A stretch of DNA of 64,000 bases from Paracoccaceae bacterium (GTDB taxonomy: Bacteria > Pseudomonadota > Alphaproteobacteria > Rhodobacterales > Rhodobacteraceae): positions 1-64,000 of the forward strand of contig JAKIUB010000003.1 of the NCBI GenBank assembly GCA_021647745.1, read 5' to 3'. This document shows positions 1 through 8,774 of this stretch, piece after piece (the first letter of the stretch is position 1; the number at the start of each line of letters is the position of its first letter). The translations under genes and the position numbers were made by a program. Below the pieces are notes generated by a model. The model was given only the letters and a program-made list of their open reading frames with translations, was not told the origin of the DNA and made no database searches.

Positions 1-2
1 AA

Positions 3-1091
3 TATATCGGGCAAATGAAGGCGATGATCCAGACATTGATCGACAAGGGCCACGCTTACGAGGCCGAGGGCCATGTGCTGTTTGACGTGAATTCTTATGG
101 GGCTTATGGCAATCTGTCGGGCCGCAAGCTTGCCGATATGCGCGCTGGCGAGCGGGTGGCGGTGGCGGAATGCAAACGCGACCCTATGGATTTTGTGCTC
201 TGGAAACCCTCGACCGGCGATCAACCGGGCTGGGAAAGCCCGTGGGGCTATGGACGCCCGGGCTGGCATATCGAGTGCTCGGCCATGAGCCTTGACCTGC
301 TGGGCGAGAGCTTTGACATCCACGCCGGCGGCTTGGATTTGCAATTCCCGCACCATGAAAACGAGATCGCGCAGAGCTGCTGCGCCAACCCTACGGGGAA
401 GTTTGCGAACTATTGGCTGCATAACGAAATGTTGCAAGTGGAGGGCAAGAAGATGTCCAAAAGCTTGGGGAATTTCTTTACGGTGAAGGACTTGTTGGAC
501 AAGGGTGTGCCGGGGGAGGTGATAAGGTTTGTGTTGCTGAGCACGCATTATCGTTCGCCGATGGACTGGACGGAGAAGAAGGTGAAGGAGGCGGAGGCGA
601 CACTCCGAGACTGGCTCGACCACTTAAAATCTTCGCATTTGCACTTCTCAGATCAGAACTGGCCAATTTATCTAAACGACAAAACTTATGAGGCCGATCC
701 CGAGGTGATAAGTGCGCTATGTGATGATCTAAACACTCACGGTGCAATCACCAGAATGCACAAACTTGCTAAATCTAACGATATCGCTTCAATCAACGCT
801 CTTCTTGGGTCAATGATCTTGCTAGGTTTTTTATCAAACAAAACCGATATAGATTTGCTTTCTTTTTCTGGGATCAGTTGGATTGGCGAATATCCGCATG
901 ACTTGGAAAGAACTATCCTGTCTCTCTTAGAAAGAAGACAAGAAGCGCGCAGACAGAAAGATTTTGCTCTTTCCGACAATATTCGCGATGGACTTATTGC
1001 CGCCGGAATAAATGTCACTGATTCACCGGACGGGCCAGAATGGAGTATCGGAGCAAATTTCGACCTTTCTAAACTTGAGGGCCTCCAATGA
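3..1091 (+). CDS. cysS: Cysteinyl-tRNA synthetase, 5' end off window
   Basis: The last 362 codons of the enzyme that charges tRNA-Cys with cysteine in the cytosol. The true start and the HIGH signature lie off the left edge; the frame is open from base 3. GWHIECSAMS (about 261-290) and FPHHENE (345-365) carry the family's zinc ligands, and KMSKS (450-464) is the ATP-binding loop. The stop overlaps the cimA start as ATGA. Base composition changes inside the gene: one sampled line around 250-300 is about two thirds GC, while lines between about 660 and 900 are 37-45 percent, so the anticodon-binding and C-terminal part may have a different origin from the catalytic part. Confidence 0.96.
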   Translation, partial: YIGQMKAMIQTLIDKGHAYEAEGHVLFDVNSYGAYGNLSGRKLADMRAGERVAVAECKRDPMDFVLWKPSTGDQPGWESPWGYGRPGWHIECSAMSLDLLGESFDIHAGGLDLQFPHHENEIAQSCCANPTGKFANYWLHNEMLQVEGKKMSKSLGNFFTVKDLLDKGVPGEVIRFVLLSTHYRSPMDWTEKKVKEAEATLRDWLDHLKSSHLHFSDQNWPIYLNDKTYEADPEVISALCDDLNTHGAITRMHKLAKSNDIASINALLGSMILLGFLSNKTDIDLLSFSGISWIGEYPHDLERTILSLLERRQEARRQKDFALSDNIRDGLIAAGINVTDSPDGPEWSIGANFDLSKLEGLQ

Positions 1092-2710
1092 CCACCCACA
1101 TCACCCTCTACGACACCACCCTGCGGGACGGCCAACAAACCCAAGGCGTTGATTTCTCCGCCAAGGACAAAACCCGCATTGCCCTTGCCCTCGACGCCCT
1201 CGGCATCGACTATGTCGAGGGCGGCTGGCCCGGTGCCAACCCCACCGACTCCGAGTTTTTCGACAACGCCCCCAGCCTGCAATCCGCCACCTTCACCGCC
1301 TTTGGCATGACCAAGCGCGCCGGCCGCTCGGCGGCCAATGACGAGGTGCTGGCGGCGGTGGCCAACGCCAACACCCCCGCCATTTGCCTTGTTGGTAAAA
1401 CCCATGATTTCCACGTCACCACCGCCCTTGGCATTGATCTGCCCGCCAATATCGAGAACATCACCCAGAGCATCGCCCACCTGCGCACGCTCAAACGCGA
1501 GGTGCTGTTTGACGCCGAGCATTTCTTTGACGGCTATAAGGCCAACCCCGATTACGCCCTCAAATGCTGCCTCAAAGCCTACAACGCCGGTGCCCGCTGG
1601 GTGGTGCTGTGTGATACAAATGGCGGTGCCCTGCCCGATGACATCAAGGCCGGTGTCAAAGCTCTCATCAAAGCCGGCGTGCCGGGGGATCATATCGGCA
1701 TCCACACCCATAATGATACCGAGCACGCCGCCGCCAACTCCCTCGCAGCGGTGGATGCAGGCGCGCGGCAAATTCAAGGCACGCTCAATGGCCTTGGCGA
1801 GCGCTGCGGCAATGCCAACCTCGTCACCCTCATCCCCACCCTGCTGCTCAAGGAGCCATACGCCAGCCGCTATACCATCAACGTGCCGCAAAGCCGGCTC
1901 GCGGGGCTTACGAAACTCTCGCGCATGCTCGATGACATCCTCAACCGCGTGCCCAACCCGAGCGCCGCCTATGTTGGGGCCTCGGCCTTTACCCACAAGG
2001 CAGGGCTGCATGCCAGTGCCATCCTCAAAGACCCGACCACCTATGAGCACATCCCCCCCGAAACGGTCGGCAATGCCCGCCTTGTGCCGATGTCCAATCA
2101 GGCCGGGCAAAGCAACCTGCGCGCCCGGCTGCAAGATGCGGGAATAGAGGTTAGCAAAGGCGACCCGAAGCTGGGCGAGATACTCGACCGCGTAAAGGTG
2201 CGTGAGGATAATGGCTATGCTTATGATAGCGCGCAGGCCAGCTTTGAGTTGCTGGCCCGCGGGGTGCTGGGTAAGCTGCCGCAATTCTTTGAGGTCAAGC
2301 GCTACCGCGTTACCGTGGAGCGGCGCAAGAACAAGGCCAATAAGGTGGTCACACTTTCCGAGGCGGTTGTCGCCGTTAAGGTTGGCGGCGTAAAAAAGCT
2401 GTCGGTCTCTGACAGCCTTGATGTGCATGGCAAAGATAGCGGGCCGGTGAATGCCCTTGCAAAAGCGCTGGCCAAAGACCTCGGGCCATACCAAGCCATC
2501 ATCGACGATATGCGGTTGGTGGATTTCAAGGTCCGCATCACCAATGGCGGCACAGAGGCGGTGACGCGGGTGCTGATTGATAGCGAAGATAGCGCTGGAC
2601 AGCGCTGGTCCACCGTGGGGGTTTCGGCCAACATAGTCGATGCCTCCTTTCAGGCGCTGCTCGATGCCATCCGCTGGAAGCTGATCCGTGACGGGGTCAC
2701 AAATGTCTGA
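1088..2710 (+). CDS. cimA: (R)-citramalate synthase
   Basis: 540 residues. It condenses pyruvate with acetyl-CoA to citramalate, the first step of the threonine-independent isoleucine route. The N-terminal HMGL-like barrel has TTLRDGQQTQG near residue 10, the metal-binding GIHTHNDTE near 205 and GLGERCGNANL near 235. The C-terminal LeuA-type dimerisation/allosteric domain fills about 410-530. The sequence fits the CimA group of the LeuA/NifV superfamily better than LeuA, judging from the first 60 residues (recognition, not a search). The start overlaps the cysS stop by four bases, so translation is probably coupled. Confidence 0.9.
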   Translation: MTTHITLYDTTLRDGQQTQGVDFSAKDKTRIALALDALGIDYVEGGWPGANPTDSEFFDNAPSLQSATFTAFGMTKRAGRSAANDEVLAAVANANTPAICLVGKTHDFHVTTALGIDLPANIENITQSIAHLRTLKREVLFDAEHFFDGYKANPDYALKCCLKAYNAGARWVVLCDTNGGALPDDIKAGVKALIKAGVPGDHIGIHTHNDTEHAAANSLAAVDAGARQIQGTLNGLGERCGNANLVTLIPTLLLKEPYASRYTINVPQSRLAGLTKLSRMLDDILNRVPNPSAAYVGASAFTHKAGLHASAILKDPTTYEHIPPETVGNARLVPMSNQAGQSNLRARLQDAGIEVSKGDPKLGEILDRVKVREDNGYAYDSAQASFELLARGVLGKLPQFFEVKRYRVTVERRKNKANKVVTLSEAVVAVKVGGVKKLSVSDSLDVHGKDSGPVNALAKALAKDLGPYQAIIDDMRLVDFKVRITNGGTEAVTRVLIDSEDSAGQRWSTVGVSANIVDASFQALLDAIRWKLIRDGVTNV

Positions 2711-3410
2711 CGAATTAGCCGCCTTCATGGAGCTTTATTCCGACCTGCCCCGTGAAGGCCCCGGCACAGTCCACAGCCTGCTCAGCGTGCTGGAAATCGC
2801 CGACACCCCGCCACTGGGCCGCGTGCTTGACGCCGCCTGCGGCTCGGGGGCGGATAGCGAAACCATCATCCGCGCCCTGCCGGGGATGGAGATCATCGGC
2901 ATAGACAAACAAGCGGCGTTTATAACCGCAGCAAAGACCCGCGCGCTGAAGGTTGAGTTTCAAGTCGGGGACATGCTCTGGCCCGAAGGCCGGTTTGATC
3001 TGATCTGGTGCGCGGGGGCGGTTTACTTCACCGGCATGGAAACGGCGCTTGAGGCATGGCGCAGCCACCTGACACCCGGCGGCAAGATCGCCTTTTCCGA
3101 GGTGGTCTGGCGCGGCAAACCAAGCCCCGAAGCCCAGGCCTTTTGGCAAGATGCCTACCCGCAGATGGACACCCAAAACGGCCTTGAAGCCCGCATCGAA
3201 GCCGCAGGTTTCAGGGTGCTTTCAGCCGAGTCGCTGGGCCGCGATGGTTGGCAGCCCTATTATAACGCTCTGCGCGCCAATGTCGAAAAGCTGCGTAACA
3301 AAAGCCGGATCATGGACGAGATGATTGCCGAAATCGAGGCGGAAATCGCTATTTATGACAAGTATTTTGGCGAATACGACTATGTCGTCTATCTGGCAGA
3401 GCCGACATGA
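2703..3410 (+). CDS. SAM-dependent class I methyltransferase
   Basis: 235 residues from the ATG at 2703, which overlaps the cimA stop by 8 bases; a GTG at 2688 in frame is an alternative start. The Rossmann motif I is VLDAACGSGAD at residues 41-51, followed by an acidic residue at the end of the next strand (IIGIDKQ) and a motif IV-like stretch (FDLIWCAGAVYF). The methyl acceptor cannot be told from the sequence. Its place between cimA and a phytoene-synthase-like gene, with overlaps on both sides, suggests co-transcription rather than a shared pathway. Confidence 0.85.
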   Translation: MSDELAAFMELYSDLPREGPGTVHSLLSVLEIADTPPLGRVLDAACGSGADSETIIRALPGMEIIGIDKQAAFITAAKTRALKVEFQVGDMLWPEGRFDLIWCAGAVYFTGMETALEAWRSHLTPGGKIAFSEVVWRGKPSPEAQAFWQDAYPQMDTQNGLEARIEAAGFRVLSAESLGRDGWQPYYNALRANVEKLRNKSRIMDEMIAEIEAEIAIYDKYFGEYDYVVYLAEPT

Positions 3411-4171
3411 GCCATGACACCTGCGAAAAGCTGGTAAAATCCGGCGACCCCGACCGCTATCGCAGCGCCAAAACTGCCCCCGAAAACAGCCGCAAAAGCC
3501 TGATGGCGCTCTATGCCTTCAACCTTGAAGTCGCCCGCACACCCTGGGCCAGCCCCGAGCCACTGGTCGCCCAAATGCGCCTGCAATGGTGGCGCGACGA
3601 AATCGCCAAAATCTATCAGGGCACCCGCGTTGACAGTCACGAGATCCTCCCCGCGCTGCGCGAGGTGATCTTTGACCACAACCTGCCGCAAAGCCTGTTT
3701 GCCCGTCTGATCGAGGCCCGCCACTTTGACATATACGCAGACCCCCACCCCTCACGCTCCGCCTTTGATACCTATATCGACGCCACCTCCGGCAGCCTGA
3801 TGGAACTAGCCGCATGCAGTCTTGGGGCGGATGAAACCACCCTGCCCGCCATTCGGGATTTTGCCTATGGCAGCGGGGTGGCCAACCTGCTGCGCGCCAG
3901 TCACGAGCTTGTAGATCGCGGGCGCACGCCCCTGCCTGACGACGTGGAAAATATCATCAAAACCGCCAGAAAGCGAATAGCCAAGGCCCGCAAAAACCGT
4001 GCACACCTGCCCAAAGCCCTGCGCCCTGCCTTGCTCGCCGGCTGGCGCGCCAGCAGCACTTTGCGCATTGCAGCCCGCCATCCAGAGCATATTCTTCAGG
4101 GCCGGTTGGAGGAATCCCCCGCCCAAAAGGATTTCACCCTGCATTGGCGTACCCTGACAGGGTGGTGGTAG
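3407..4171 (+). CDS. Squalene/phytoene synthase family protein (NDUFAF6-like)
   Basis: 254 residues of the trans-isoprenyl diphosphate synthase head-to-head fold. LMALYAFNLEVA near residue 35 and MRLQWWRDEI near 58 are typical of the short family branch that includes the mitochondrial complex I assembly factor NDUFAF6. I do not see the two complete Asp-rich DxxxD motifs of true squalene or phytoene synthases, so catalysis is doubtful. The start overlaps the preceding methyltransferase stop as ATGA. No carotenoid or hopanoid genes are nearby. Confidence 0.75.
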   Translation: MSHDTCEKLVKSGDPDRYRSAKTAPENSRKSLMALYAFNLEVARTPWASPEPLVAQMRLQWWRDEIAKIYQGTRVDSHEILPALREVIFDHNLPQSLFARLIEARHFDIYADPHPSRSAFDTYIDATSGSLMELAACSLGADETTLPAIRDFAYGSGVANLLRASHELVDRGRTPLPDDVENIIKTARKRIAKARKNRAHLPKALRPALLAGWRASSTLRIAARHPEHILQGRLEESPAQKDFTLHWRTLTGWW

Positions 4172-4202
4172 CTCTATTTCGCCTTTGGCCTGAAAATCCG
4201 GC

Positions 4203-4640
4203 TCAATACATAAATGCCGCGATCACCGAAACCAGCACACCCAGCCCCCAAAGACCGGTAGCGGCAACAAGATTAAGCACCACCAGCCCCGCATTGCGGC
4301 GCGTGCTGATGAAGGCTGACAAAAACAGCATCCCCGGTAGAAAAAACATCAGCCAAAACCCGAGCAGCACCGCAACCAGAACCCCGAACACCGTTGTTGC
4401 ATTGGTCAGCGCGCCCAGCCCGAAGCTGACCGCCATCGTTACCAGCGCAGTCTTGCCCATGGACCAACGCGATTGCGCCTCGACCATCCGCGCAACAGGG
4501 CGAGGCAAAGCCACCGGCAGCGCCGAGCCGCAATTGGCGCATTGCGTGGCCAGCGGCGCGGCGGGCGTGTTGCAGTAAAGGCAGGTTTTCTGCCCCGGAT
4601 CAGGCGTCGATGTTGGCATATTGGGTTCCGGCTGCCCCAT
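4203..4640 (-). CDS. Zinc-ribbon membrane protein
   Basis: Up to 145 residues; an in-frame ATG at 4619 would give 138. An N-terminal zinc ribbon (CLYCNTPAAPLATQCANCG, two CxxC pairs) is followed by about three hydrophobic segments (around 60-80, 85-105, 118-140). The reading frame overlaps the 3' end of secF by 20-41 bases, so it is probably the last gene of the yajC-secD-secF transcript. It resembles small double-zinc-ribbon membrane proteins of unknown role; no function is assigned. Confidence 0.7.
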   Translation of the reverse strand: MGQPEPNMPTSTPDPGQKTCLYCNTPAAPLATQCANCGSALPVALPRPVARMVEAQSRWSMGKTALVTMAVSFGLGALTNATTVFGVLVAVLLGFWLMFFLPGMLFLSAFISTRRNAGLVVLNLVAATGLWGLGVLVSVIAAFMY

Positions 4641-5577
4641 TATCTTTGTCCCAGTCGCGCTTCACCCCGAGGCGCAGCAAAATGGGCGAAGCAACAAATA
4701 CCGAAGAATATGTGCCAACCAGCACGCCCCATATCATGGCAAAAGTAAAGCCGCGGATCACATCTCCGCCCAGCACATAAAGCGCACCTAGCGCCAATAG
4801 CGTGGTGACAGAGGTCATGACCGTGCGCGAAAGCGTCTCGTTAATCGACAGGTTCAGCACATCCTTCAGGGGCTTGGCCTTAAAACGGCGCAGGTTTTCA
4901 CGCACCCGGTCAAACACCACCACCGTATCGTTGAGCGAATAGCCGACAATCGTCAGAATCGCAGCAATAATAGACAGGTTGAACTCGATCTGAAGCACCG
5001 CAAATACCCCGATCGTCAGGATCACATCATGCACCAGCGCCGCCACCGCCCCGAGCGAAAACTGCCACTCGAAACGCAGCCAGATATAAAACAGCACCGC
5101 CAGCACCGCCAGCACCACCGCCTCTATCCCCGCGACCACCAGCTCTCCCGACACCTTGGCCCCCACGGAGTCGGTCTGCAAATAGATGATACCGTCGATC
5201 TCGCTATTCAGTGCGGATTTCACTTCGGCGATCAGGTCATTCTGGATCTCGGGGTTGTCCGAGGCCTGCTCGATACGGATCATCACCGAATTGCGCTCGG
5301 TGTCCGTCAGCTCCGCGCCAGGGTCCACCACCGCGGTTACCGAAAAATCACCAAGCTCCAGCCCGCGCAGCACCGCGCGATACTCCGATACCTCGACCGG
5401 TGCCGGTGTCGCCGTGCGGATCACCGAGCCGCCGCGAAAATCAATGCCATAATTCAAACCAAAGACAAAGAAAGCCACCATGGACAAAACCGCCAGCAGC
5501 GCCGATAGCCCGGCTGTCAGCTTGGTCAACGTAAAAAAGTTGATCTTGGTTTCACTAGGAACAAGTTTAAGACGCAT
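4600..5577 (-). CDS. secF: Protein translocase subunit SecF
   Basis: 325 residues. SecF works with SecD in the inner membrane to pull secretory proteins out of SecYEG using the proton gradient. Visible are an N-terminal membrane segment, the GIDFRGG motif near residue 45, a periplasmic P1 domain, and a C-terminal five-helix RND-type block with IVGYSLNDTVVVFDR near 210. A GAGGG Shine-Dalgarno precedes the ATG. It lies 10 bases after secD on the same strand. Confidence 0.96.
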   Translation of the reverse strand: MRLKLVPSETKINFFTLTKLTAGLSALLAVLSMVAFFVFGLNYGIDFRGGSVIRTATPAPVEVSEYRAVLRGLELGDFSVTAVVDPGAELTDTERNSVMIRIEQASDNPEIQNDLIAEVKSALNSEIDGIIYLQTDSVGAKVSGELVVAGIEAVVLAVLAVLFYIWLRFEWQFSLGAVAALVHDVILTIGVFAVLQIEFNLSIIAAILTIVGYSLNDTVVVFDRVRENLRRFKAKPLKDVLNLSINETLSRTVMTSVTTLLALGALYVLGGDVIRGFTFAMIWGVLVGTYSSVFVASPILLRLGVKRDWDKDNGAAGTQYANIDA

Positions 5578-5587
5578 CTTTCAGCCC

Positions 5588-7252
5588 TCACACATTTATG
5601 GTTTTGGGTTTACGGGCCTTGAGCCAGATCACCAACAAAATCCGTGTTATCCAGATGGCGGAAAACACCGATGTGATGATCCCCAACCCGAGGGTCACCG
5701 AAAAACCGCGCACCGGACCCGACCCCATGATGAACAGGATTACCGCCGCGATCATCGTGGTTACATTGGCATCGACAATCGCCGATGTCGCTTTCTCATA
5801 GCCAAGTTCTATCGCCCGCGCCGGCCCTTTAGCCCGCTTCAGCTCTTCGCGTATTCGCTCAAAAACAAGCACGTTGGCATCCACCGCCATGCCTAGCGTC
5901 AGCACAATTCCGGCAATGCCGGGCAGGGTCAGCGTTGCGCCGATCACGCTTAGCAACGCAAACAGCATAACCACATTGAGCACCAGCGCGACATTGGCAA
6001 ACACCCCGAACAGGCCGTAAGACAACACCATAAACACCATCACCCCGGCAAAAGCCACAACCGCGGCAACCTTACCCGCAGCAATACTATCCGCCCCCAG
6101 CTCCGGCCCGATTGTGCGCCGCTCCAGCACCTCGATGCCCGCCGGCAGCGCCCCCGCCCGCAGCAAAATCGCCAGCTCGGTGCTTTCCTCGATGCTAAAA
6201 CGCCCGGTAATGATCCCCGATCCACCGAGGATAGGGCTGATAATTCGTGGTGCCGAAATAACCTCGCCATCCAGCACAATCGCAAACAGCTCGTTTACAT
6301 TGGCCGCGGTGTGTGCCCCGAACAGCCGCGCACCTGTCGGATTAAAGCGAAAGCTCACCGCCGGGCTGCCATTTTGGTCAAAGGCGGTCTGGGCGTCCAC
6401 CAAAAGCTCGCCGCCCACCACCGGCGCCCGCTTGAGTATATAATATCCATCACCTTCATCGACCGAAGGCACAATGATATTGCCCAGCCCCGGCGGGGTA
6501 TCTGGCCCGGCGACCTGGTTGACCACCTCGTTAAAGGTCAGCTTGGCGGTCCGCCCGATCAGGCTAAGCAGCTCCTCGGCGGAGCCAATGCCCGGCACCT
6601 GAATAAGAATTCGGTCAGCCCCTTGCCGCTGGATAGTCGGCTCGCGGGTGCCGGCTTCATCCACACGGCGGCGGATGATTTCAAGGGATTGCAAAATCGT
6701 CCGGTCATCGGTGGCAATCATTTCTGCCTCGGAGAGCGTGATGACAATCTCGTCGCCTTCAGCCGCGATCTCGAAATCCCGCGCGCCGGCACCAGAGAGC
6801 GTAACCACAGGTCGGGTAAGAGTATTGACCGCTATGAGCGCAGCATCCATCGCTTCGGCATTACCGATACGCACCCGTAATTCGTTGATATCCCCATCCT
6901 GCCGGCGCACGGTGCCGACCTCGTCGCGAGCTTCGCGCAATACATCACGCACCGCTGGCCACATTGCATCCAGCCGGTCCTGATAGACATCCGCTACCTT
7001 TACCTCGACCAGAACATGGGCACCACCGCGCAGATCCAGCCCGAGATTAACCAGCCGGTTGGGCAGATAATCCGGCCACGCCGCACGTGCAGCCAGCAAT
7101 TCCGGGGTCTCGGGCGCGCCGGCATCAAGCGCTTCCACCGCGTCATTATGCTTTTCGACCGTGCCATAAAAACCGTTGGGCAGGGCAAAGACCAGCCCCG
7201 CAAGGCAGATCAGCAAAATCAGGGTTTTTTTCCACATCGGAAAATGCAGCAT
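5588..7252 (-). CDS. secD: Protein translocase subunit SecD
   Basis: 554 residues from the ATG at 7252. This start is chosen because AAGGAC lies just upstream and the protein then opens with a positively charged first membrane helix; a longer frame reaches 7282. LGLDLRGG marks the P1 head domain, and the C-terminal RND block has GMAVDANVLVFERIREE. It forms the SecDF complex that drives late steps of export. The leader contains a strong hairpin with a T-run directly before the ribosome site (see the terminator entry). Confidence 0.95.
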   Translation of the reverse strand: MLHFPMWKKTLILLICLAGLVFALPNGFYGTVEKHNDAVEALDAGAPETPELLAARAAWPDYLPNRLVNLGLDLRGGAHVLVEVKVADVYQDRLDAMWPAVRDVLREARDEVGTVRRQDGDINELRVRIGNAEAMDAALIAVNTLTRPVVTLSGAGARDFEIAAEGDEIVITLSEAEMIATDDRTILQSLEIIRRRVDEAGTREPTIQRQGADRILIQVPGIGSAEELLSLIGRTAKLTFNEVVNQVAGPDTPPGLGNIIVPSVDEGDGYYILKRAPVVGGELLVDAQTAFDQNGSPAVSFRFNPTGARLFGAHTAANVNELFAIVLDGEVISAPRIISPILGGSGIITGRFSIEESTELAILLRAGALPAGIEVLERRTIGPELGADSIAAGKVAAVVAFAGVMVFMVLSYGLFGVFANVALVLNVVMLFALLSVIGATLTLPGIAGIVLTLGMAVDANVLVFERIREELKRAKGPARAIELGYEKATSAIVDANVTTMIAAVILFIMGSGPVRGFSVTLGLGIITSVFSAIWITRILLVIWLKARKPKTINV

Positions 7253-7266
7253 TTCGGGTGTCCTTG

Positions 7267-7292
7267 AAAAAACGCCCCACATAAGCGGGGCG
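7267..7292 (-). terminator. Intrinsic terminator or attenuator between yajC and secD
   Basis: On the minus strand CGCCCC (7287-7292) and GGGGCG (7273-7278) form a 6-bp GC stem with an 8-nt loop, followed at once by six T residues (7267-7272). The T-run abuts the secD Shine-Dalgarno. It could end part of the yajC transcripts, or process or attenuate secDF expression. Stem and T-run are seen directly; regulation is inferred. Confidence 0.7.
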
Positions 7293-7301
7293 CGTGAAAA
7301 A

Positions 7302-7631
7302 CTAGTCGCTAGGCTCGGTCTTGTTCATCACTGCCGAGATTGTATGGCGCAACACCCGGATCTTCACCCCGTCGGCGATCTCCACTTCCAGCTCTGTGCC
7401 ATCGTCCTTGACCTTGGAAACCTTGCCGATGATGCCGCCTTGAGTGACCACCTGATCGCCGCGCCGTAGCGTCTCGACCATGGATTTATGCTGCTTTACC
7501 TTTTTTTGCTGTGGCCGGATCATCAGGAAATACATAATCCCGAAAATCAGAACGATGGGTAATAGCCCGCCCAGACCACCGGACAGGCCACCGCCACCAA
7601 CATCTTGCGCATATGCTGCGGATACAAACAT
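7302..7631 (-). CDS. yajC: Sec translocon accessory protein YajC
   Basis: 109 residues. One N-terminal membrane helix (LLPIVLIFGIMYFLMIRPQQKK) with the RPQQKK motif at its cytoplasmic edge, then a small SH3-like domain (RRGDQVVTQGGIIGKV). YajC associates with SecDF at the inner membrane. AAGGGG precedes the ATG. It is first in the yajC-secD-secF order typical of proteobacteria. Confidence 0.95.
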   Translation of the reverse strand: MFVSAAYAQDVGGGGLSGGLGGLLPIVLIFGIMYFLMIRPQQKKVKQHKSMVETLRRGDQVVTQGGIIGKVSKVKDDGTELEVEIADGVKIRVLRHTISAVMNKTEPSD

Positions 7632-7725
7632 TTCTTACCCCTTTTTAGCCTCGGCGACACAGCGCCCGAAAATCAACAGACGGAACCTAAGCGCCGCCAC
7701 ACAAATTGGCAAGGCAATCCCGCAC

Positions 7726-7977
7726 TCAACTGCCGTTTTTCAGTCGTCGGTTACGGATAACCTTAGCGATGAGCAAAACCGCCGGTGTCGCATGCATCAA
7801 CAGGTCGAAAATATCCACCGGTTTTCCCAGCGTGCCATTTCCCAGCATCTCCAGCTTGGCAAAAAGATGAGGTGATTCGACAAAAAACGGAATATATGGC
7901 GCCAACCCGAGAAAAATCGTCATCACGATCAGCGTGTGCATCGGCAGCAGGTCCAGCAATTTATTGAAAAGCTTCAT
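7726..7977 (-). CDS. Small conserved membrane protein
   Basis: 83 residues from the ATG at 7977, chosen over an upstream ATG at 8040 because AGGGAC sits just before it. Two hydrophobic stretches (HTLIVMTIFLGLAPYIPF and IFDLLMHATPAVLLIAKVI) flank a short charged loop with GTLGKPVDIFDL. Similar short proteins in related genomes are, as I recall, often labelled RND transporter, but 83 residues cannot make such a pump. Function unknown. It lies 94 bases upstream of yajC. Confidence 0.65.
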   Translation of the reverse strand: MKLFNKLLDLLPMHTLIVMTIFLGLAPYIPFFVESPHLFAKLEMLGNGTLGKPVDIFDLLMHATPAVLLIAKVIRNRRLKNGS

Positions 7978-8190
7978 CAGAAAAGTCCCTTCACATGGGT
8001 GGTTGCGTGAGCACTTCGTTGGTTTCACACAAACATTCAAGGGGGGTTGGTAAAATAAACCGCGATATTTTCTAATCGAGACAATATGACCACGGCTCTC
8101 CGCTCCGCTTGCGCCCTATTTAACGAGGTTTTTATCTCGGCTCATTCAAAAACGGCGCGGCAAGGCCAATAAGCGCGCCAGACCCAAAGC

Positions 8191-8772
8191 TCAGACCTTG
8201 CCCACCCCGTCCAGAAACAGGTCCGCAACCAGCTTGGCATAAGCGCGGCGCTGGTTTTCGTCATCACTACGGCTCCACATGAAGTACCAGTTTGTCATGC
8301 CAAAAAGAGACATGGTTGCGGCATGCAGCTTTTCATCTTCCAGCGCAGGCACCACGGCCGAGATAGCCGCAGATACCTTGCCAATCAACCGGCGCTGGAT
8401 GCCGATAATCCTGGCCTGTTGCCCGGGGTTCAGCACATCACGGCTATTGCTCAGTATCCGGTGCAGATCATCAGCACCGGCATAGGCCAGCAAAATCTCC
8501 AGCACCACAGCGCGCAAATAGTCGCGCGGCGGCAGGGGCTTTACCCCCTCCACAACTGCATTCAGCCCTTCGAGATGGCACTCCAGAATATCGAAAAGCA
8601 GCTCCGCCTTGCCGGCATAATAGTGATATATCAACGCCTTGGATATACCGCAGGCCTTTGCAATCGTGCTCATTGACGCACGATCCACCCCTTGCGCAGC
8701 AAATATCCGTGCCGCCGCCATGCGGATGCCCACCCGCTTTTCATCATGGTCTTTGGCTATGGTTCGCGCCAT
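8191..8772 (-). CDS. TetR-family regulator, probably of phenylacetate genes
   Basis: 193 residues. The N-terminal helix-turn-helix is plain (AAARIFAAQGVDRASMS, then IAKACGISKALIYHYYAGK, residues about 20-58); the rest is a ligand-binding helical domain. It is the last gene of paaI-paaK-tetR, and its AAGGAG ribosome site is built from the final paaK codons. A palindromic TetR-type site lies in the divergent promoter at 10562-10575. By position it is likely a PaaR-like repressor released by phenylacetyl-CoA; the ligand is inferred from known PaaR proteins. Confidence 0.85.
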   Translation of the reverse strand: MARTIAKDHDEKRVGIRMAAARIFAAQGVDRASMSTIAKACGISKALIYHYYAGKAELLFDILECHLEGLNAVVEGVKPLPPRDYLRAVVLEILLAYAGADDLHRILSNSRDVLNPGQQARIIGIQRRLIGKVSAAISAVVPALEDEKLHAATMSLFGMTNWYFMWSRSDDENQRRAYAKLVADLFLDGVGKV

Positions 8773-8774
8773 AT

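Noticed and set aside
737..2728. A 663-codon open frame antisense to cysS and cimA
   Set aside because: It mirrors the codon bias of two well-supported genes, has no recognisable domains and no ribosome site.
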